DNA of 64,000 nt from Eubacteriaceae bacterium. GTDB lineage: Bacteria > Bacillota > Clostridia > Lachnospirales > Lachnospiraceae. The first letter of the stretch is position 1. The number at the start of each line of letters is the position of its first letter. Shown piece after piece: positions 1 to 8,657 of the stretch. Under the pieces are notes generated by a model. That model was not told the DNA's origin. It did not search any database and saw nothing but the letters and a program-made list of their open reading frames with translations. The stretch is taken from the NCBI GenBank assembly GCA_910575665.1, contig CAJTFB010000012.1, forward strand, positions 1 to 64,000. The letters run 5' to 3'. The translations under genes were made by a program, and so were the position numbers.

Positions 1-1262
1 TCCTGCCTGCGTTTCTGCGCTTTTTTCAGCTCCTTTTCATCACGGGCATTCTCTGTTCTCCGCTGTTTCTTGCTGCTCTGCAGCAGCCGTTCCAGAATGG
101 CGTCCTCATTCTCCTTTACCGCCATCAGCCAGTATTGTAACCGTCCGAGGACAAAAGCATAGAGCAGGTTGTAGGTGATGAAATGCAGGGAACACGCTTC
201 TTTCCCATGTGCGGAATACTGTGTGCAGCGGTAATACCGTGACTGGTTCTTTGTGTTTGCCGCCGACAAGCTCCATCCGCACTCGCCGCATTTGAGCAGC
301 CCTGCGAATATCTGCGGCTCATCGTCCTTTCGGCTGCGTTTGCGGGAATTGATATGCCCCTGCACTAAATCCCATGTTTCACGGTCAACCAATGGCTCGT
401 GGGTGTTCTCAATCCGCATCCAGTCCTCTTTCGGTCGCTTGACGTTCTTCTTTGACTTGTAGGAAAGTTTCTGTATCTGGTAATGCACGGTATTGCCCAG
501 ATAGATTTCATTCTGAAGGATTTTGCTTACGGTAACGATGTTCCAGAGGTATTTCTTGCCCTCTGGCTGTCCCTCAAAAATGTTCGCTTTGTAGCCGTTT
601 TTCTGCGATGCCCACCATGCGGGTATCGGGATTTTCTCGGCGGCAAGGGTGCGGCAGATTTTGTTCGCCCCGTATCCGTGCGCCGCAAGTGCGAAAATCT
701 TCTCCACAATCCACTTCGTTTCCTCGTCAACGACAAGCCTGTTTTTCTCGGCAGGGTTGATTTTATAGCCGATTGGCACGACAGGGGCGATGTATTCCCC
801 GTTCTTGAATTTCGCTTTCATCGCATTTTTCACCTTGCGGCTTGTTTCCTTTGCCTGCCATTCGTTGACGATGTTCTTGAATGGGGCGATGTCGTTGTCC
901 TCCCTTATCGTGTCAACGCCGTCATGGATTGCGATGTACCTTACGCCCTTACTCGGAAAATAAAGCTCCGTGTACTGCCCTGTGAGGATATAGTTCCTGC
1001 CAAGCCTTGACAAATCCTTTGTGACAACGCAGTTGATTTTCCCGTCCTCTATGTCCTCAATCATGCGTTTAAAACTTGGTCTTTCAAAATTCGTACCAGA
1101 AAATCCGTCGTCCACGTACTCGTCTACGACTAAAAATCCCTGCTCATTTGCATAATCCCTTAGTATCTGTTTCTGCGTGGAAATGCTTGCGCTTTCCCCT
1201 TCCAGCTCGTCATCACGGCTTAAACGCATATATAACGCTGTATTGTATTGCTGCTGTTTCAC
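1..1262 (-). CDS. tnpX: Large serine recombinase (TnpX/TndX type), C-terminus beyond window
   Basis: Site-specific DNA recombinase that would excise and integrate the surrounding transposon through a phosphoserine intermediate. About 420 residues are visible. The N-terminal resolvase domain has the catalytic serine in LYMRLSRDDE (Ser15) and the downstream block SRLGRNYILTGQY. A recombinase domain follows, then a zinc-ribbon with CGECG and a later YRC and C. The C-terminal coiled-coil region runs off the left edge. I chose the GTG at 1262 because AGGAGG lies 8 bases before it; an in-frame ATG further upstream (at 1316) is possible but would place the ribosome site inside the gene. It faces out of the element next to tnpW and mob genes, as expected for a Tn4451-type element. 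Family assignment is firm; the symbol is by analogy. Confidence 0.93.
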   Translation of the reverse strand, partial: MKQQQYNTALYMRLSRDDELEGESASISTQKQILRDYANEQGFLVVDEYVDDGFSGTNFERPSFKRMIEDIEDGKINCVVTKDLSRLGRNYILTGQYTELYFPSKGVRYIAIHDGVDTIREDNDIAPFKNIVNEWQAKETSRKVKNAMKAKFKNGEYIAPVVPIGYKINPAEKNRLVVDEETKWIVEKIFALAAHGYGANKICRTLAAEKIPIPAWWASQKNGYKANIFEGQPEGKKYLWNIVTVSKILQNEIYLGNTVHYQIQKLSYKSKKNVKRPKEDWMRIENTHEPLVDRETWDLVQGHINSRKRSRKDDEPQIFAGLLKCGECGWSLSAANTKNQSRYYRCTQYSAHGKEACSLHFITYNLLYAFVLGRLQYWLMAVKENEDAILERLLQSSKKQRRTENARDEKELKKAQKRRQ

Positions 1263-1371
1263 TTGTTTTAACCTCCTGTCCTTTGGAAACAGCCTGCCAC
1301 AATACACTGCTTGCATGAATCTATTATAGCATGGAGCAGGCTGTTTTTCCATCACTGCAACAATATTTTTC

Positions 1372-1572
1372 TTATGGTTTTTTCATCTCGTACCGCATGA
1401 CATTCTCCGCAAGCGTTTCCACGGTCTGTTTCTTCCCGCTGAAATGCTCTGTAAGATGGACAATGTTTTTGCCGCAGACAAAAGAAGTCTGACCGTCTTT
1501 TTCTATAAAATATCCCGTTGGGATTCCTTTCTCTTTTGGCTGGATTCCCGACGATATCATCTTATCAAACAA
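1372..1572 (-). CDS. TnpW-like transposon-encoded small protein
   Basis: A 66-residue protein between relaxase and recombinase genes, co-oriented with both. It has a short variable N-terminus and a conserved-looking core (VHLTEHFSGKK, then TVETLAENVMR) that resembles the TnpW family of Tn4451-like elements (pattern: V-HFS, then ET-D--LR). The function of TnpW is not known. The start lies just 5 bases downstream of the relaxase stop, so it is probably translated from the same mobilization transcript. Identification rests on motif recall and context, so it is moderately sure. Confidence 0.6.
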   Translation of the reverse strand: MFDKMISSGIQPKEKGIPTGYFIEKDGQTSFVCGKNIVHLTEHFSGKKQTVETLAENVMRYEMKKP

Positions 1573-1577
1573 CTGTT

Positions 1578-2942
1578 TTACCGTAATAATTCCTCCCTCC
1601 TGCGGTCTGCCCTGCCTGCTCTGACGTTTGTATTTGCCCGCTGGTTTTCAATCGTGTCGTGGATTTGGTCTAAGCAGTTGTCAATGTGTGCGGAGCGTTT
1701 CTCAATCTCATCTGCATATTTCAGCCGCTTTCTAAGCTTCGTTATCTGCTCTGTCACGCCCTGTTTTTCGGCTCGGAGTGTTTCTTTTTCGGCTGGTGTG
1801 GCACGGCGTACCTTATTCCGCAAATGCTGGCGGTAGTCCATCAGTTTATTCATTTCATTCTGGTTTTTCTCTCTGTCGGCGTTTAAATCAGAGAGGGTTG
1901 AGATGTTATGCTTTGACATATACCTTACCTGTGCGGTAATCTCGTCCAGTTTCCGAAGCTCCTCTTTCATCAGCGGGCTTGTCGGCTTGTAGTCCGTGCC
2001 TTTGGGGAATATCCCCAACTGATAGCACCAGTAGTAATATAACGCTAAGATTCCCGTGGTTTTCTGATGCGGTTTCCATGCGTTTTTGTACTGCTCTGGC
2101 ATATGGGGAGAGTAGGAAATCCTTGCTTTGTAGTTTCCATATCGGGAAGCCCCACCTAAACATGACCGTATGAAATCGGGCGTCAGCTGCTCGTCAAGCG
2201 TGTCTAACCTTGTGAAATGTTTATACTGCGGCAGTTTCATCTTCCAATGGCTGCCCGAAAAATCAACCTCATATCCCTTGTCGGTAAGGTATTTCATCAT
2301 GTGCTGTAAATCCCTGCTCCCGTTGATTGCCTCCCTTAAATCCTCCCGATAGACGTTGTATCTTGTCGGCTTTCCGTTCTTTTCATCCAGATAAAGCGGT
2401 CTTGCAGGGGCTTTCTTGGGATTTTCAATCACCGATAATCCGTACTCTCGGCATAAGCGGTCGGACACTTCCCGCAACTTTTTCTGCTCCGATTTTGAGT
2501 AATTGTATTTGCTCCCATCCAGATAGGAAACGGAGTTGAAACAGAAATGGTTATGCAGATGTCCTTTGTCAAGATGTGTGGCAACGATTATCTGGTACTT
2601 GCCGCCCCACATTTCCCTTGCCAGTTTCAATCCGATTTCATGGCACTGTTCGGGCGTTACCTCGTCTGGCTTGAAGCTCTGGTAGCCGTGCCATGCGATA
2701 TACCCACCTGTCTTTTGGTACTGTTCCTTCGTCAAAATCATCTGCTGTAAGGCGGTTTCTTTCAGACAGTTGACAGCGGAAACATACTCGCCCTCATTTG
2801 TTTTTAACGGATTCTTCACATAGGAGAACACGTCAAAGAAGTCCTGCATTTCCCGATTCGGCACGGTCTTTTCTGGGTTTTCTATATAGTCAATCACGTC
2901 TTTTATGCTCCCTTTGACATGCCACAGGCTCGTTACCGCCAT
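1578..2942 (-). CDS. Relaxase / mobilization nuclease (MobA/VirD2 type)
   Basis: Nicks the origin of transfer and pilots single-stranded DNA into a recipient during conjugative mobilization. The 454-residue protein has a relaxase domain over roughly residues 1-250 with the metal-binding three-histidine motif HLHNHF (His128, His130, His132) followed by NSVS. The C-terminal third (about 335-454) is charged and predicted to be coiled coil. It starts one base after the MobC-like gene stops, showing tight co-translation. No type IV secretion genes are visible, so the element probably depends on a helper conjugation system, although genes to the left of the window cannot be excluded. Confidence 0.93.
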   Translation of the reverse strand: MAVTSLWHVKGSIKDVIDYIENPEKTVPNREMQDFFDVFSYVKNPLKTNEGEYVSAVNCLKETALQQMILTKEQYQKTGGYIAWHGYQSFKPDEVTPEQCHEIGLKLAREMWGGKYQIIVATHLDKGHLHNHFCFNSVSYLDGSKYNYSKSEQKKLREVSDRLCREYGLSVIENPKKAPARPLYLDEKNGKPTRYNVYREDLREAINGSRDLQHMMKYLTDKGYEVDFSGSHWKMKLPQYKHFTRLDTLDEQLTPDFIRSCLGGASRYGNYKARISYSPHMPEQYKNAWKPHQKTTGILALYYYWCYQLGIFPKGTDYKPTSPLMKEELRKLDEITAQVRYMSKHNISTLSDLNADREKNQNEMNKLMDYRQHLRNKVRRATPAEKETLRAEKQGVTEQITKLRKRLKYADEIEKRSAHIDNCLDQIHDTIENQRANTNVRAGRADRRREELLR

Positions 2943-2943
2943 A

Positions 2944-3300
2944 TCAGACCGCCCCCTGTCCCGTCAATTCTTCTACGCTAAACTGTTGTGGGAGAGTGGA
3001 TTTCTGTTGCAGTTCTAAGATAAAATCCTCAATCTCCTTACAGATTTCAGCGGCGGTTGGATAGTAGGGAACACACTTTTTAAAGGCAGAATGTACCTCA
3101 TAAAGTGTGTTCAGCAACGCCCAAAATTCTTTCTCTGGCTTCGGCTGCGGGGCGTTTCCCTTGCATAACTGGCGCATAAATTCGGCTGCGGACAAACCGC
3201 AAGCGACGGCGCACTGCTTTAATTTTTCATGTTCTTCCTTGTTCAATCGGACAGTAATCGGGACATTCCGCACGTCCTTTTCTGATTTTTCTCTGCTCAT
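2944..3300 (-). CDS. MobC-like relaxosome accessory protein
   Basis: A 118-residue protein whose N-terminus (VPITVRLNKEEHEKLKQCA, then GLSAAEFMRQLC) is a ribbon-helix-helix DNA-binding segment typical of MobC/MbeC accessory proteins. These bind oriT and help the relaxase melt and nick DNA. It is the first gene of the mob operon, directly upstream of the relaxase and directly downstream of a run of perfect hairpins that look like oriT. AAGGA/GGAGGATTAAGGAAA-type sequence lies before the ATG. Confidence is high for the RHH/MobC class, lower for the exact subfamily. Confidence 0.85.
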   Translation of the reverse strand: MSREKSEKDVRNVPITVRLNKEEHEKLKQCAVACGLSAAEFMRQLCKGNAPQPKPEKEFWALLNTLYEVHSAFKKCVPYYPTAAEICKEIEDFILELQQKSTLPQQFSVEELTGQGAV

Positions 3301-3342
3301 TTTCCTTAATCCTCCAGTCTTAAATTCCTTTCTTCGGGGTAT

Positions 3343-3412
3343 TCAGGGGCTGTCCCCTGAGTTAGTCCATGCCCGCAAGCGGCATGGATTAGGATTGTGG
3401 CTGACACAATCC
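3343..3412. other. Candidate oriT: three tandem perfect hairpins
   Basis: Three back-to-back perfect inverted repeats lie 43 bases upstream of mobC: TCAGGGG/CCCCTGA (3343-3349 and 3354-3360), TCCATGCC/GGCATGGA (3366-3373 and 3381-3388) and GGATTGTG/CACAATCC (3392-3399 and 3405-3412). Origins of transfer of mobilizable elements usually sit upstream of mob genes and carry such inverted repeats beside the nick site. The nick site itself cannot be placed from the sequence. Confidence 0.55.
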
Positions 3413-3934
3413 GATGCTCGCTATCTCTGTGGACAATGCCGCAGAGCATTTTTCCTGTGCAGCCGCCATTCTTCCATACCTGTCTTACCCTCCGAAAAGA
3501 AAATCCTATGTCCCTGCACCTCCGTTCTGGATTTGATTTCTCTTGACTTTTGGATAAATGAAAAAGCCGCTACACCGCACCACGAACGACAGGGGTGATT
3601 TCTCCTGCTCGGATTCGCAATGCTATGTAACGGCTTTGGGATTCAAAACCTTGCTGCCATACGCCAGCCGAAAAGGTCAGCATACATTCGGCGGCGGTCA
3701 GCCTTGTCCATTGGCTGACATTCCGTTCTTCCATCTATGTGCTATTTCATTTTCAATCTTCCAATTCCCTCACGGGTATTTCAGAATATCATAGCGGCTG
3801 TACCCATGTCAAGATTTTGGGCAAACTTTTTAGTATTCCCTGTGGACAGGAATTTTATACATCAATTTTATAATTTGGCGGGGAATTTTATCCCCCACCC
3901 AATAGCCCGTCAAAAAGCTGTCTTTATTAGTTGG
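3413..3934. other. Non-coding stretch with further inverted repeats
   Basis: I see no convincing gene here; open frames lack ribosome sites. It holds a long-range inverted repeat (AAAGCCG at 3563-3569 with CGGCTTT at 3631-3637, flanked by TACA/TGTA), a perfect hairpin GTCAGCC/GGCTGAC (3697-3703 and 3713-3719) and a weak GGGGA/TCCCC hairpin at 3880-3895 just beyond the sigma-factor gene. It may be part of the transfer origin or mob-operon leader. Confidence 0.4.
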
Positions 3935-4360
3935 TTATAAAATCTTCCGCAACTTTTTCCGCAGATGGTCTAATCGTGCATAAATAGCCCCTGTTGTCAA
4001 TCCAACAAGCGGTGCAATTTCCTTTGTGGAATAGCCCTGCATTTTCAGCAGGATGATTTGCAGGGTACGCCTGTCCACCGTAAGCAATGCCCGATACAGA
4101 GTTTCGTCCTCAATCTCATCCAGTAAATCAGCAACGGTCTTTACCTCGGCATTCCGCTCCCTGTCTGCCATTCCCTCAAGGTATTCGCCAAAGTCGCTTG
4201 TCCAATGGTAAAACCGCCTGTTGGAATTGAAGTCTGCCCTGTCGTCTGTGCGGATTTGTTCAATGGTGGTTTCATCAACTCCATGCTCCCGTAATATTTT
4301 TTCCTCGGCTTCTTTCCAGATAAGCCATTTCCTGTTCTCCCGTCCGTTGTTGTATGCCAT
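3935..4360 (-). CDS. Small sigma-70-family factor of the mobile element
   Basis: A 141-residue protein with a C-terminal sigma region 4 helix-turn-helix: ALLTVDRRTLQIILLKMQGY, then STKEIAPLVGLTTGAIYARL and a basic tail. Region 2 is short and poorly conserved, as in the small sigma-like regulators found in many Clostridia conjugative elements. The open frame continues upstream for 135 codons, but the ATG at 4360 is preceded by GGAGGAAAAAAGA and starts the conserved MAYNNGRENRKW segment, so I take that start. It probably controls element genes; the target is unknown. Confidence 0.8.
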   Translation of the reverse strand: MAYNNGRENRKWLIWKEAEEKILREHGVDETTIEQIRTDDRADFNSNRRFYHWTSDFGEYLEGMADRERNAEVKTVADLLDEIEDETLYRALLTVDRRTLQIILLKMQGYSTKEIAPLVGLTTGAIYARLDHLRKKLRKIL

Positions 4361-4946
4361 TCTTTTTTCCTCCAATCTGAAATTTTTGAAAATGCTAAAA
4401 ACCAGATTGGATAGGAGGCGAACGGCAGCCAACAGCAGAAACAGCCCTGCGGCACATTCCGATAAAAAACGACAAAAGAAAAACCGCAAAGGCTCGGTGA
4501 CCTCTACGGTTATAGGAGATACATATTCTGTTAAGTGGAGATTATACTTCTGGTTGCATGGCAAGAAGTAGCGTTGCATGGGCAGGGATTTTTTTAACTG
4601 GCTTCCTGCTATTCCCCGATATGCTATGTACGGATAAATTCTGTGTTGCATGAGCAGATAGATTACCGCCCGAAAAAAGAACATAAAAAACCCTCCAAAC
4701 TTCAAAAACAGGTCTGGAGAGTGTCTGTTAAGTTTTTTAGGGCATAGCAATACCGCCCACCACACGCCGTTTTTTTATATGGTGAACATCCATGCTATGA
4801 ATGAAATGCAGGCAATAAGCAATAGCTATCCATCTTCTTTTTATCCTCAACACAAATTTGTTTTTTTGCAGATAGCTGTTGCTTAAATTGCCACATTAAT
4901 TTTTTATCCATTGATTCAAGTTTGGTAAAATTCTTTATGTATATTT
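4361..4946. other. Non-coding gap with a 15-bp inverted repeat
   Basis: No gene is supported here. TAAGCAATAGCTATC (4816-4830) and GATAGCTGTTGCTTA (4871-4885) form a 14/15 inverted repeat with a 40-base loop, 60-130 bases beyond the 3' end of the MATE gene. It could end or stabilise that transcript, but no T-tract follows it. Confidence 0.4.
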
Positions 4947-6272
4947 TTATTGTTTTTCTTTTTTGCTGACATGATAAAAATAAATTGCGCGGATTAATAG
5001 CCCTCCAAACCAGCCGATTGGAGCGGCTATCCAAATTCCATTATAACCAAGCTTTGTGCCAGACAAAATAATAGCGACAGGCACTTGAAGACAGCACAGG
5101 GAACATATGGAAGCAATCATCGGCACAAATGATTTTCCATACCCCAAAAGCAATCCGTTTAATACCTGCATGGCTGCAAAGATAATATAAAAAGCAGGCA
5201 CAATCTTCAGATAGCTGTTGCCAATATCTAAAACAGACGTATCCCTATTGAATATTGATATAAATACAGACGGAAACAATACAATGACAACAGAAATACA
5301 CGCTGATACTGCAATCCCCATAACCAATGCGTATTTCCCGCCTTTCAATACCCTGTCTTTCCTTTTTGCCCCTAAATTCTGGGCAGTAAAATTAGTCATA
5401 GCCTGCCCTAAGTTCAAGGCGGGCATTTCTGCAAAAGCATCTACCTTAGATGCGGCAGTATATGCCGCCATGCAATCCGTGCCAAACCCATTAATCAGAA
5501 ACTGCAATGACATAAATCCCACACTCACAAATACTTGCTGTATCATGGCGGGCGTACCTATCTTCAAGCTCTTTTTTAATTCTGCCTTGTCAAACTGTAA
5601 ATGCAATACATTAATAAACAAGCTGCGATAATGTATTTTCATATATACCATACAAACGATAAATGACAAAAGCTGCGATAACACAGTCGCAAATGCCGCC
5701 CCTGCCACACCCATTCCGAATGCCTTAATGAACAATATATCAAGCACAATATTCAGAAGCGCTGCCACTATCAGAATATATGTAGGTGTTTTTGAATCCC
5801 CCATCCCGCGAAGAATATTTGTAAGCGCGTTATATGCAAACGTGGGGATAACGCCGATAAACATAATTTTAAGATATATGTCAGCCGCTTCAAGCAAAGC
5901 GGACGGCACTCGGAAGACAAGCAGAATCTGATAGGAAAAACATATGCCCAAAGCAGCAATTATCAAACTGAGGCAAAAGCAGAAAGCAAATCCCGTATCC
6001 ATAACTTTTTTCGCAGATTCCATGTCCTTACTGCCAAAATATCGTGAAACCAATATGCTTGCCCCCATTGAAATGCCCATAGAAAGGGCAATCAGCAGAT
6101 AGTGTATCTGAAAACTGAACCCTACCGCCGCCAGACATTCTTTCCCCAAAAAATTACCTACAATAACCGTATCCGCAAGATTATATAGTTGCTGGAATAG
6201 ATTGCCGACCAAAATTGGCAGTGAAAATAAAAATATTGTCTTTAACTCATGTTCTCTCGTTAAATCCTTCAT
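4947..6272 (-). CDS. MATE-family multidrug/cation exporter
   Basis: Inner-membrane antiporter that would export drugs or metabolites using a sodium or proton gradient. The 441 residues match the usual MATE length, with about 12 hydrophobic helices in two halves. Each half starts with a family-typical block: LFSLPILVGNLFQQLYNLAD with VIVGNFLG near the N-terminus, and LKIGTPAMIQQVFVSVGF in the second half. AGGAAAGAGG precedes the ATG. It is divergent from a MocR-type regulator and shares an operator-rich 150-bp promoter region with it, so it is probably the regulated cargo of the transposon. The substrate cannot be read from sequence. Confidence 0.93.
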   Translation of the reverse strand: MKDLTREHELKTIFLFSLPILVGNLFQQLYNLADTVIVGNFLGKECLAAVGFSFQIHYLLIALSMGISMGASILVSRYFGSKDMESAKKVMDTGFAFCFCLSLIIAALGICFSYQILLVFRVPSALLEAADIYLKIMFIGVIPTFAYNALTNILRGMGDSKTPTYILIVAALLNIVLDILFIKAFGMGVAGAAFATVLSQLLSFIVCMVYMKIHYRSLFINVLHLQFDKAELKKSLKIGTPAMIQQVFVSVGFMSLQFLINGFGTDCMAAYTAASKVDAFAEMPALNLGQAMTNFTAQNLGAKRKDRVLKGGKYALVMGIAVSACISVVIVLFPSVFISIFNRDTSVLDIGNSYLKIVPAFYIIFAAMQVLNGLLLGYGKSFVPMIASICSLCCLQVPVAIILSGTKLGYNGIWIAAPIGWFGGLLIRAIYFYHVSKKEKQ

Positions 6273-6322
6273 TTCGTAACCTCTTTCCTACTAAAATAAA
6301 ATTTATTCCTTTTTGTTGCATG

Positions 6323-6398
6323 GTATTGTTTACACACAATACATACAATATAGATTATATTCTTGACTTTGTATGTTTTCAATGCTAATATTGTATGT
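6323..6398. promoter_or_regulatory. Divergent promoter/operator for MATE and MocR genes
   Basis: On the plus strand TTGACT (6363-6368), a 17-base spacer and TAATAT (6386-6391) form a clear promoter for the regulator. Three copies of TTGTATGT surround it: two direct copies 22 bp apart (6369-6376, 6391-6398) and one inverted copy (6341-6348). A separate palindrome GTATTGT/ACAATAC lies at 6323-6342. The inverted copy would sit at the -35 of a minus-strand promoter for the exporter. Repeats spaced two helical turns suit a MocR-type dimer. Binding is inferred. Confidence 0.65.
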
Positions 6399-6428
6399 AA
6401 GACAATTTTGAGCAGGGAGGGAAAAAGC

Positions 6429-7832
6429 TTGCCAGTTAATTCTTTTGAAAATTACCCAATGCCATGGATACCCGATAAAGAAAAATTAAAATCACCAATT
6501 TATATATCTATTGCGGAACTTTTGGAACAGGATATCCAAAGCGGCAAACTGGCTGGAAATACAAAACTGCCGCCCCAAAGGGAATTAGCAGACTTTCTTG
6601 ATTTGAACCTAAGCACAATAACCCGTGCATTCAAGATTTGTGAAAATAAGGGGCTAATCTATGCCAATATAGGGCAAGGCACATTTGTATCCCCAAATGC
6701 CGCCATCCCTTTTTTACATAAGGCAAATAACGGGTGCGTAGAACTGGGCATAATCAGACCTTTTTACCAGTATAATAAGATTGTCGCTGATATTGCGCAA
6801 AAAACCATACAACGCAATACTTCCCAGTATCTTTTTGAATTTGACAGCATATCGGAATCTTACAAGCACAAACAGACCGCCATAAAATGGCTGAAATCTT
6901 TCCATATAGAAACAGAGCCTGAAAACATCATGCTGACGGCAGGAACTCAAAATGCCCTGACGATTGTATTTTTGGCTCTTTTCCACTCTGGAGATAAAAT
7001 CCTAACTGATTCTTACACTTATTCCAATTTTATCGGCTTAGCCAGACAGTTAAATGTCCAGTTGATATCAGTAGCCGCAGATGAGGATGGAATGATACCC
7101 GACCTAGTGGAAAAGCAGTGCAGGATAATGGATATAAAAGGAATCTTCCTAATGCCGTCCTGCAATAATCCGACAGGAACTGTCATGTCAATGGAACGAA
7201 AAAGGAAAATTGCCAGCCTCATACAGCAATACCATCTGATTTTAATGGAAGATGACGCTTATGGATTTATTGCAAATGATACAGGAGAACCGATTCAGAC
7301 ATTGATACCAGATAATACCATTTACCTGCACAGCCTGTCAAAATCACTTTCAGCAGGCTTAAGATGCGCATATATGGTTATCCCTGATTGCTTAAGACAA
7401 ACCTTTCTTGAAACGGCTAATAATGTAAATTTGAAAATACCGCTGCTTAACGCAGAAATTATAAGCGAATTAATTGCAAGCGGCAATGCAGGCAGAATCA
7501 TAGGGCAGAAAAAAAGACAGGCAAAAGAACGGAACAGGATATATAAAAAATACTTTCCAGACAGCATCTGCCCGAATGAATACAGCTTCTTCCAATGGCT
7601 GCCCCTGCCTGCCCATTATAACGGTTATCAGTTGGAAATGCAGGCAACAGACAATGGCATTCATATCTTCTGTTCTGACCGTTTTACCGTTGGCAAAGCT
7701 GAATCCACAGCTATAAGAATTGCAACCTGTTCCCCTGATTCCTTACAACAATTGGAAACAGGACTGAAAACCCTAAAACATTTGCTGGATAAGAATCAGC
7801 AATATATTTCACAAGCTAATTTCATAATATAG
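6429..7832 (+). CDS. MocR-type regulator (GntR HTH fused to aminotransferase domain)
   Basis: A transcription factor that senses a PLP-linked ligand. Residues about 25-95 form a GntR winged helix (PIYISIAELLEQDIQSGKL, then LPPQRELADFLDLNLSTITR). The rest is a class I/II aminotransferase fold with NPTG, EDDAYGF and the PLP lysine in HSLSKSLSAG. The open frame has an ATG at 6363, but that lies upstream of the inferred transcription start. A TTG at 6429 has GGGAGG 8 bases before it, so I use TTG. It is divergent from the MATE exporter and probably controls both genes through TTGTATGT repeats. The inducer is unknown. Confidence 0.9.
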   Translation: MPVNSFENYPMPWIPDKEKLKSPIYISIAELLEQDIQSGKLAGNTKLPPQRELADFLDLNLSTITRAFKICENKGLIYANIGQGTFVSPNAAIPFLHKANNGCVELGIIRPFYQYNKIVADIAQKTIQRNTSQYLFEFDSISESYKHKQTAIKWLKSFHIETEPENIMLTAGTQNALTIVFLALFHSGDKILTDSYTYSNFIGLARQLNVQLISVAADEDGMIPDLVEKQCRIMDIKGIFLMPSCNNPTGTVMSMERKRKIASLIQQYHLILMEDDAYGFIANDTGEPIQTLIPDNTIYLHSLSKSLSAGLRCAYMVIPDCLRQTFLETANNVNLKIPLLNAEIISELIASGNAGRIIGQKKRQAKERNRIYKKYFPDSICPNEYSFFQWLPLPAHYNGYQLEMQATDNGIHIFCSDRFTVGKAESTAIRIATCSPDSLQQLETGLKTLKHLLDKNQQYISQANFII

Positions 7833-7884
7833 TTACTCCATTTGAAAGGCGGCAAAGAATTATATTCCCTGCCGCCAATTCTGA

Positions 7885-8256
7885 TTATATAAAAATAATT
7901 TCTCCGTTCACAATTTTCCTCGCACAAGCCCTTATATTATTTATTTTGCCTGTCCACTCTATGGCAGTTTCTTCCTTTAGCCGTTCCGTTATGTCCTGTG
8001 CCTGTTTCATGCTCTCTATAAGCCTTTCAAAGCGTTCCTGCGCCTGCATGTCAATGACGGCTAGATAGGAGTTCAGTCTGCCACTTGTGAGAAGATTGGT
8101 GTATGTAACCTTGTGGTACTGTTTCAGATAATCCTGATGCCGCTGTCCCCATGTGCCTATCGGCTGTTCTTCTTCGTTGGGTAATATTAAATCTGGAATA
8201 AGATACCCATTTTCTTCGTGATATGTGCCGCCTAACTGTTCAAATATTGACTTCAT
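7885..8256 (-). CDS. tnpV: TnpV family transposon-encoded protein
   Basis: A 123-residue soluble protein with the TnpV signature: GTYHEENGYLIPDLILP, then IGTWGQRHQDYLK and YTNLLTSGRLNSYL. TnpV proteins occur in Tn4451-type elements and their function is unknown. The frame is open to 8310, but the ATG at 8256 has AAAGGAG at the right distance and starts at the conserved MKSIFEQLGG. It faces the same way as the mob genes. A 5' remnant of a second tnpV lies just upstream. Confidence 0.85.
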   Translation of the reverse strand: MKSIFEQLGGTYHEENGYLIPDLILPNEEEQPIGTWGQRHQDYLKQYHKVTYTNLLTSGRLNSYLAVIDMQAQERFERLIESMKQAQDITERLKEETAIEWTGKINNIRACARKIVNGEIIFI

Positions 8257-8341
8257 ATGCAAAAACTCCTTTTCTGTATGGTTTGGTTTCTGCGGGGCAT
8301 CTGCAAGCAATGTGTCAGCAGGCTGTATGTATATGTTATCT

Positions 8342-8410
8342 TTAAGTTAAGTAATCCCCCTGCAACTCATACCAAAGACCGTTTTGTTCGTTATAAATGT
8401 ACTTTTCCAT
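8342..8410 (-). pseudogene. Truncated second TnpV (N-terminal 22 codons)
   Basis: GGAGGATTACATT precedes an ATG and 22 codons (MEKYIYNEQNGLWYELQGDY, then LT and a stop). The segment NGLWYELQGDY matches the start of other TnpV proteins, where YxP and an acidic run would follow. Only this N-terminus survives. It still has a good ribosome site, so it may be translated as a short leader upstream of the intact tnpV. Confidence 0.55.
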
Positions 8411-8657
8411 AATGTAATCCTCCAAAATAATATATTCGCACATATGTCACAGTTCTCCGATTGCCACACTTTGTTATATCTTGTTATTAGATTTTCTTGC
8501 CCTTGAATTTGCCCTTATGATTGTGCAGAACAAGGGTAACATTGTGTGAAATCATATAAAGAGATAAGGTGTACTGATTGCGATAAATCCTTTATTTTCA
8601 AGGCTTTCGGAGGATTTTATTAAAACCCTATGAGGTGTGATAAACACCTGTAAAATT

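Noticed and set aside
3107-3598. 163-codon plus-strand frame across mobC and the hairpins
   Set aside because: Antisense to mobC and passes through the oriT-like stems; no ribosome site.
4361-4765. N-terminal extension of the sigma-factor frame
   Set aside because: The extension has unlikely composition, while ATG 4360 has a strong ribosome site and starts the conserved part.
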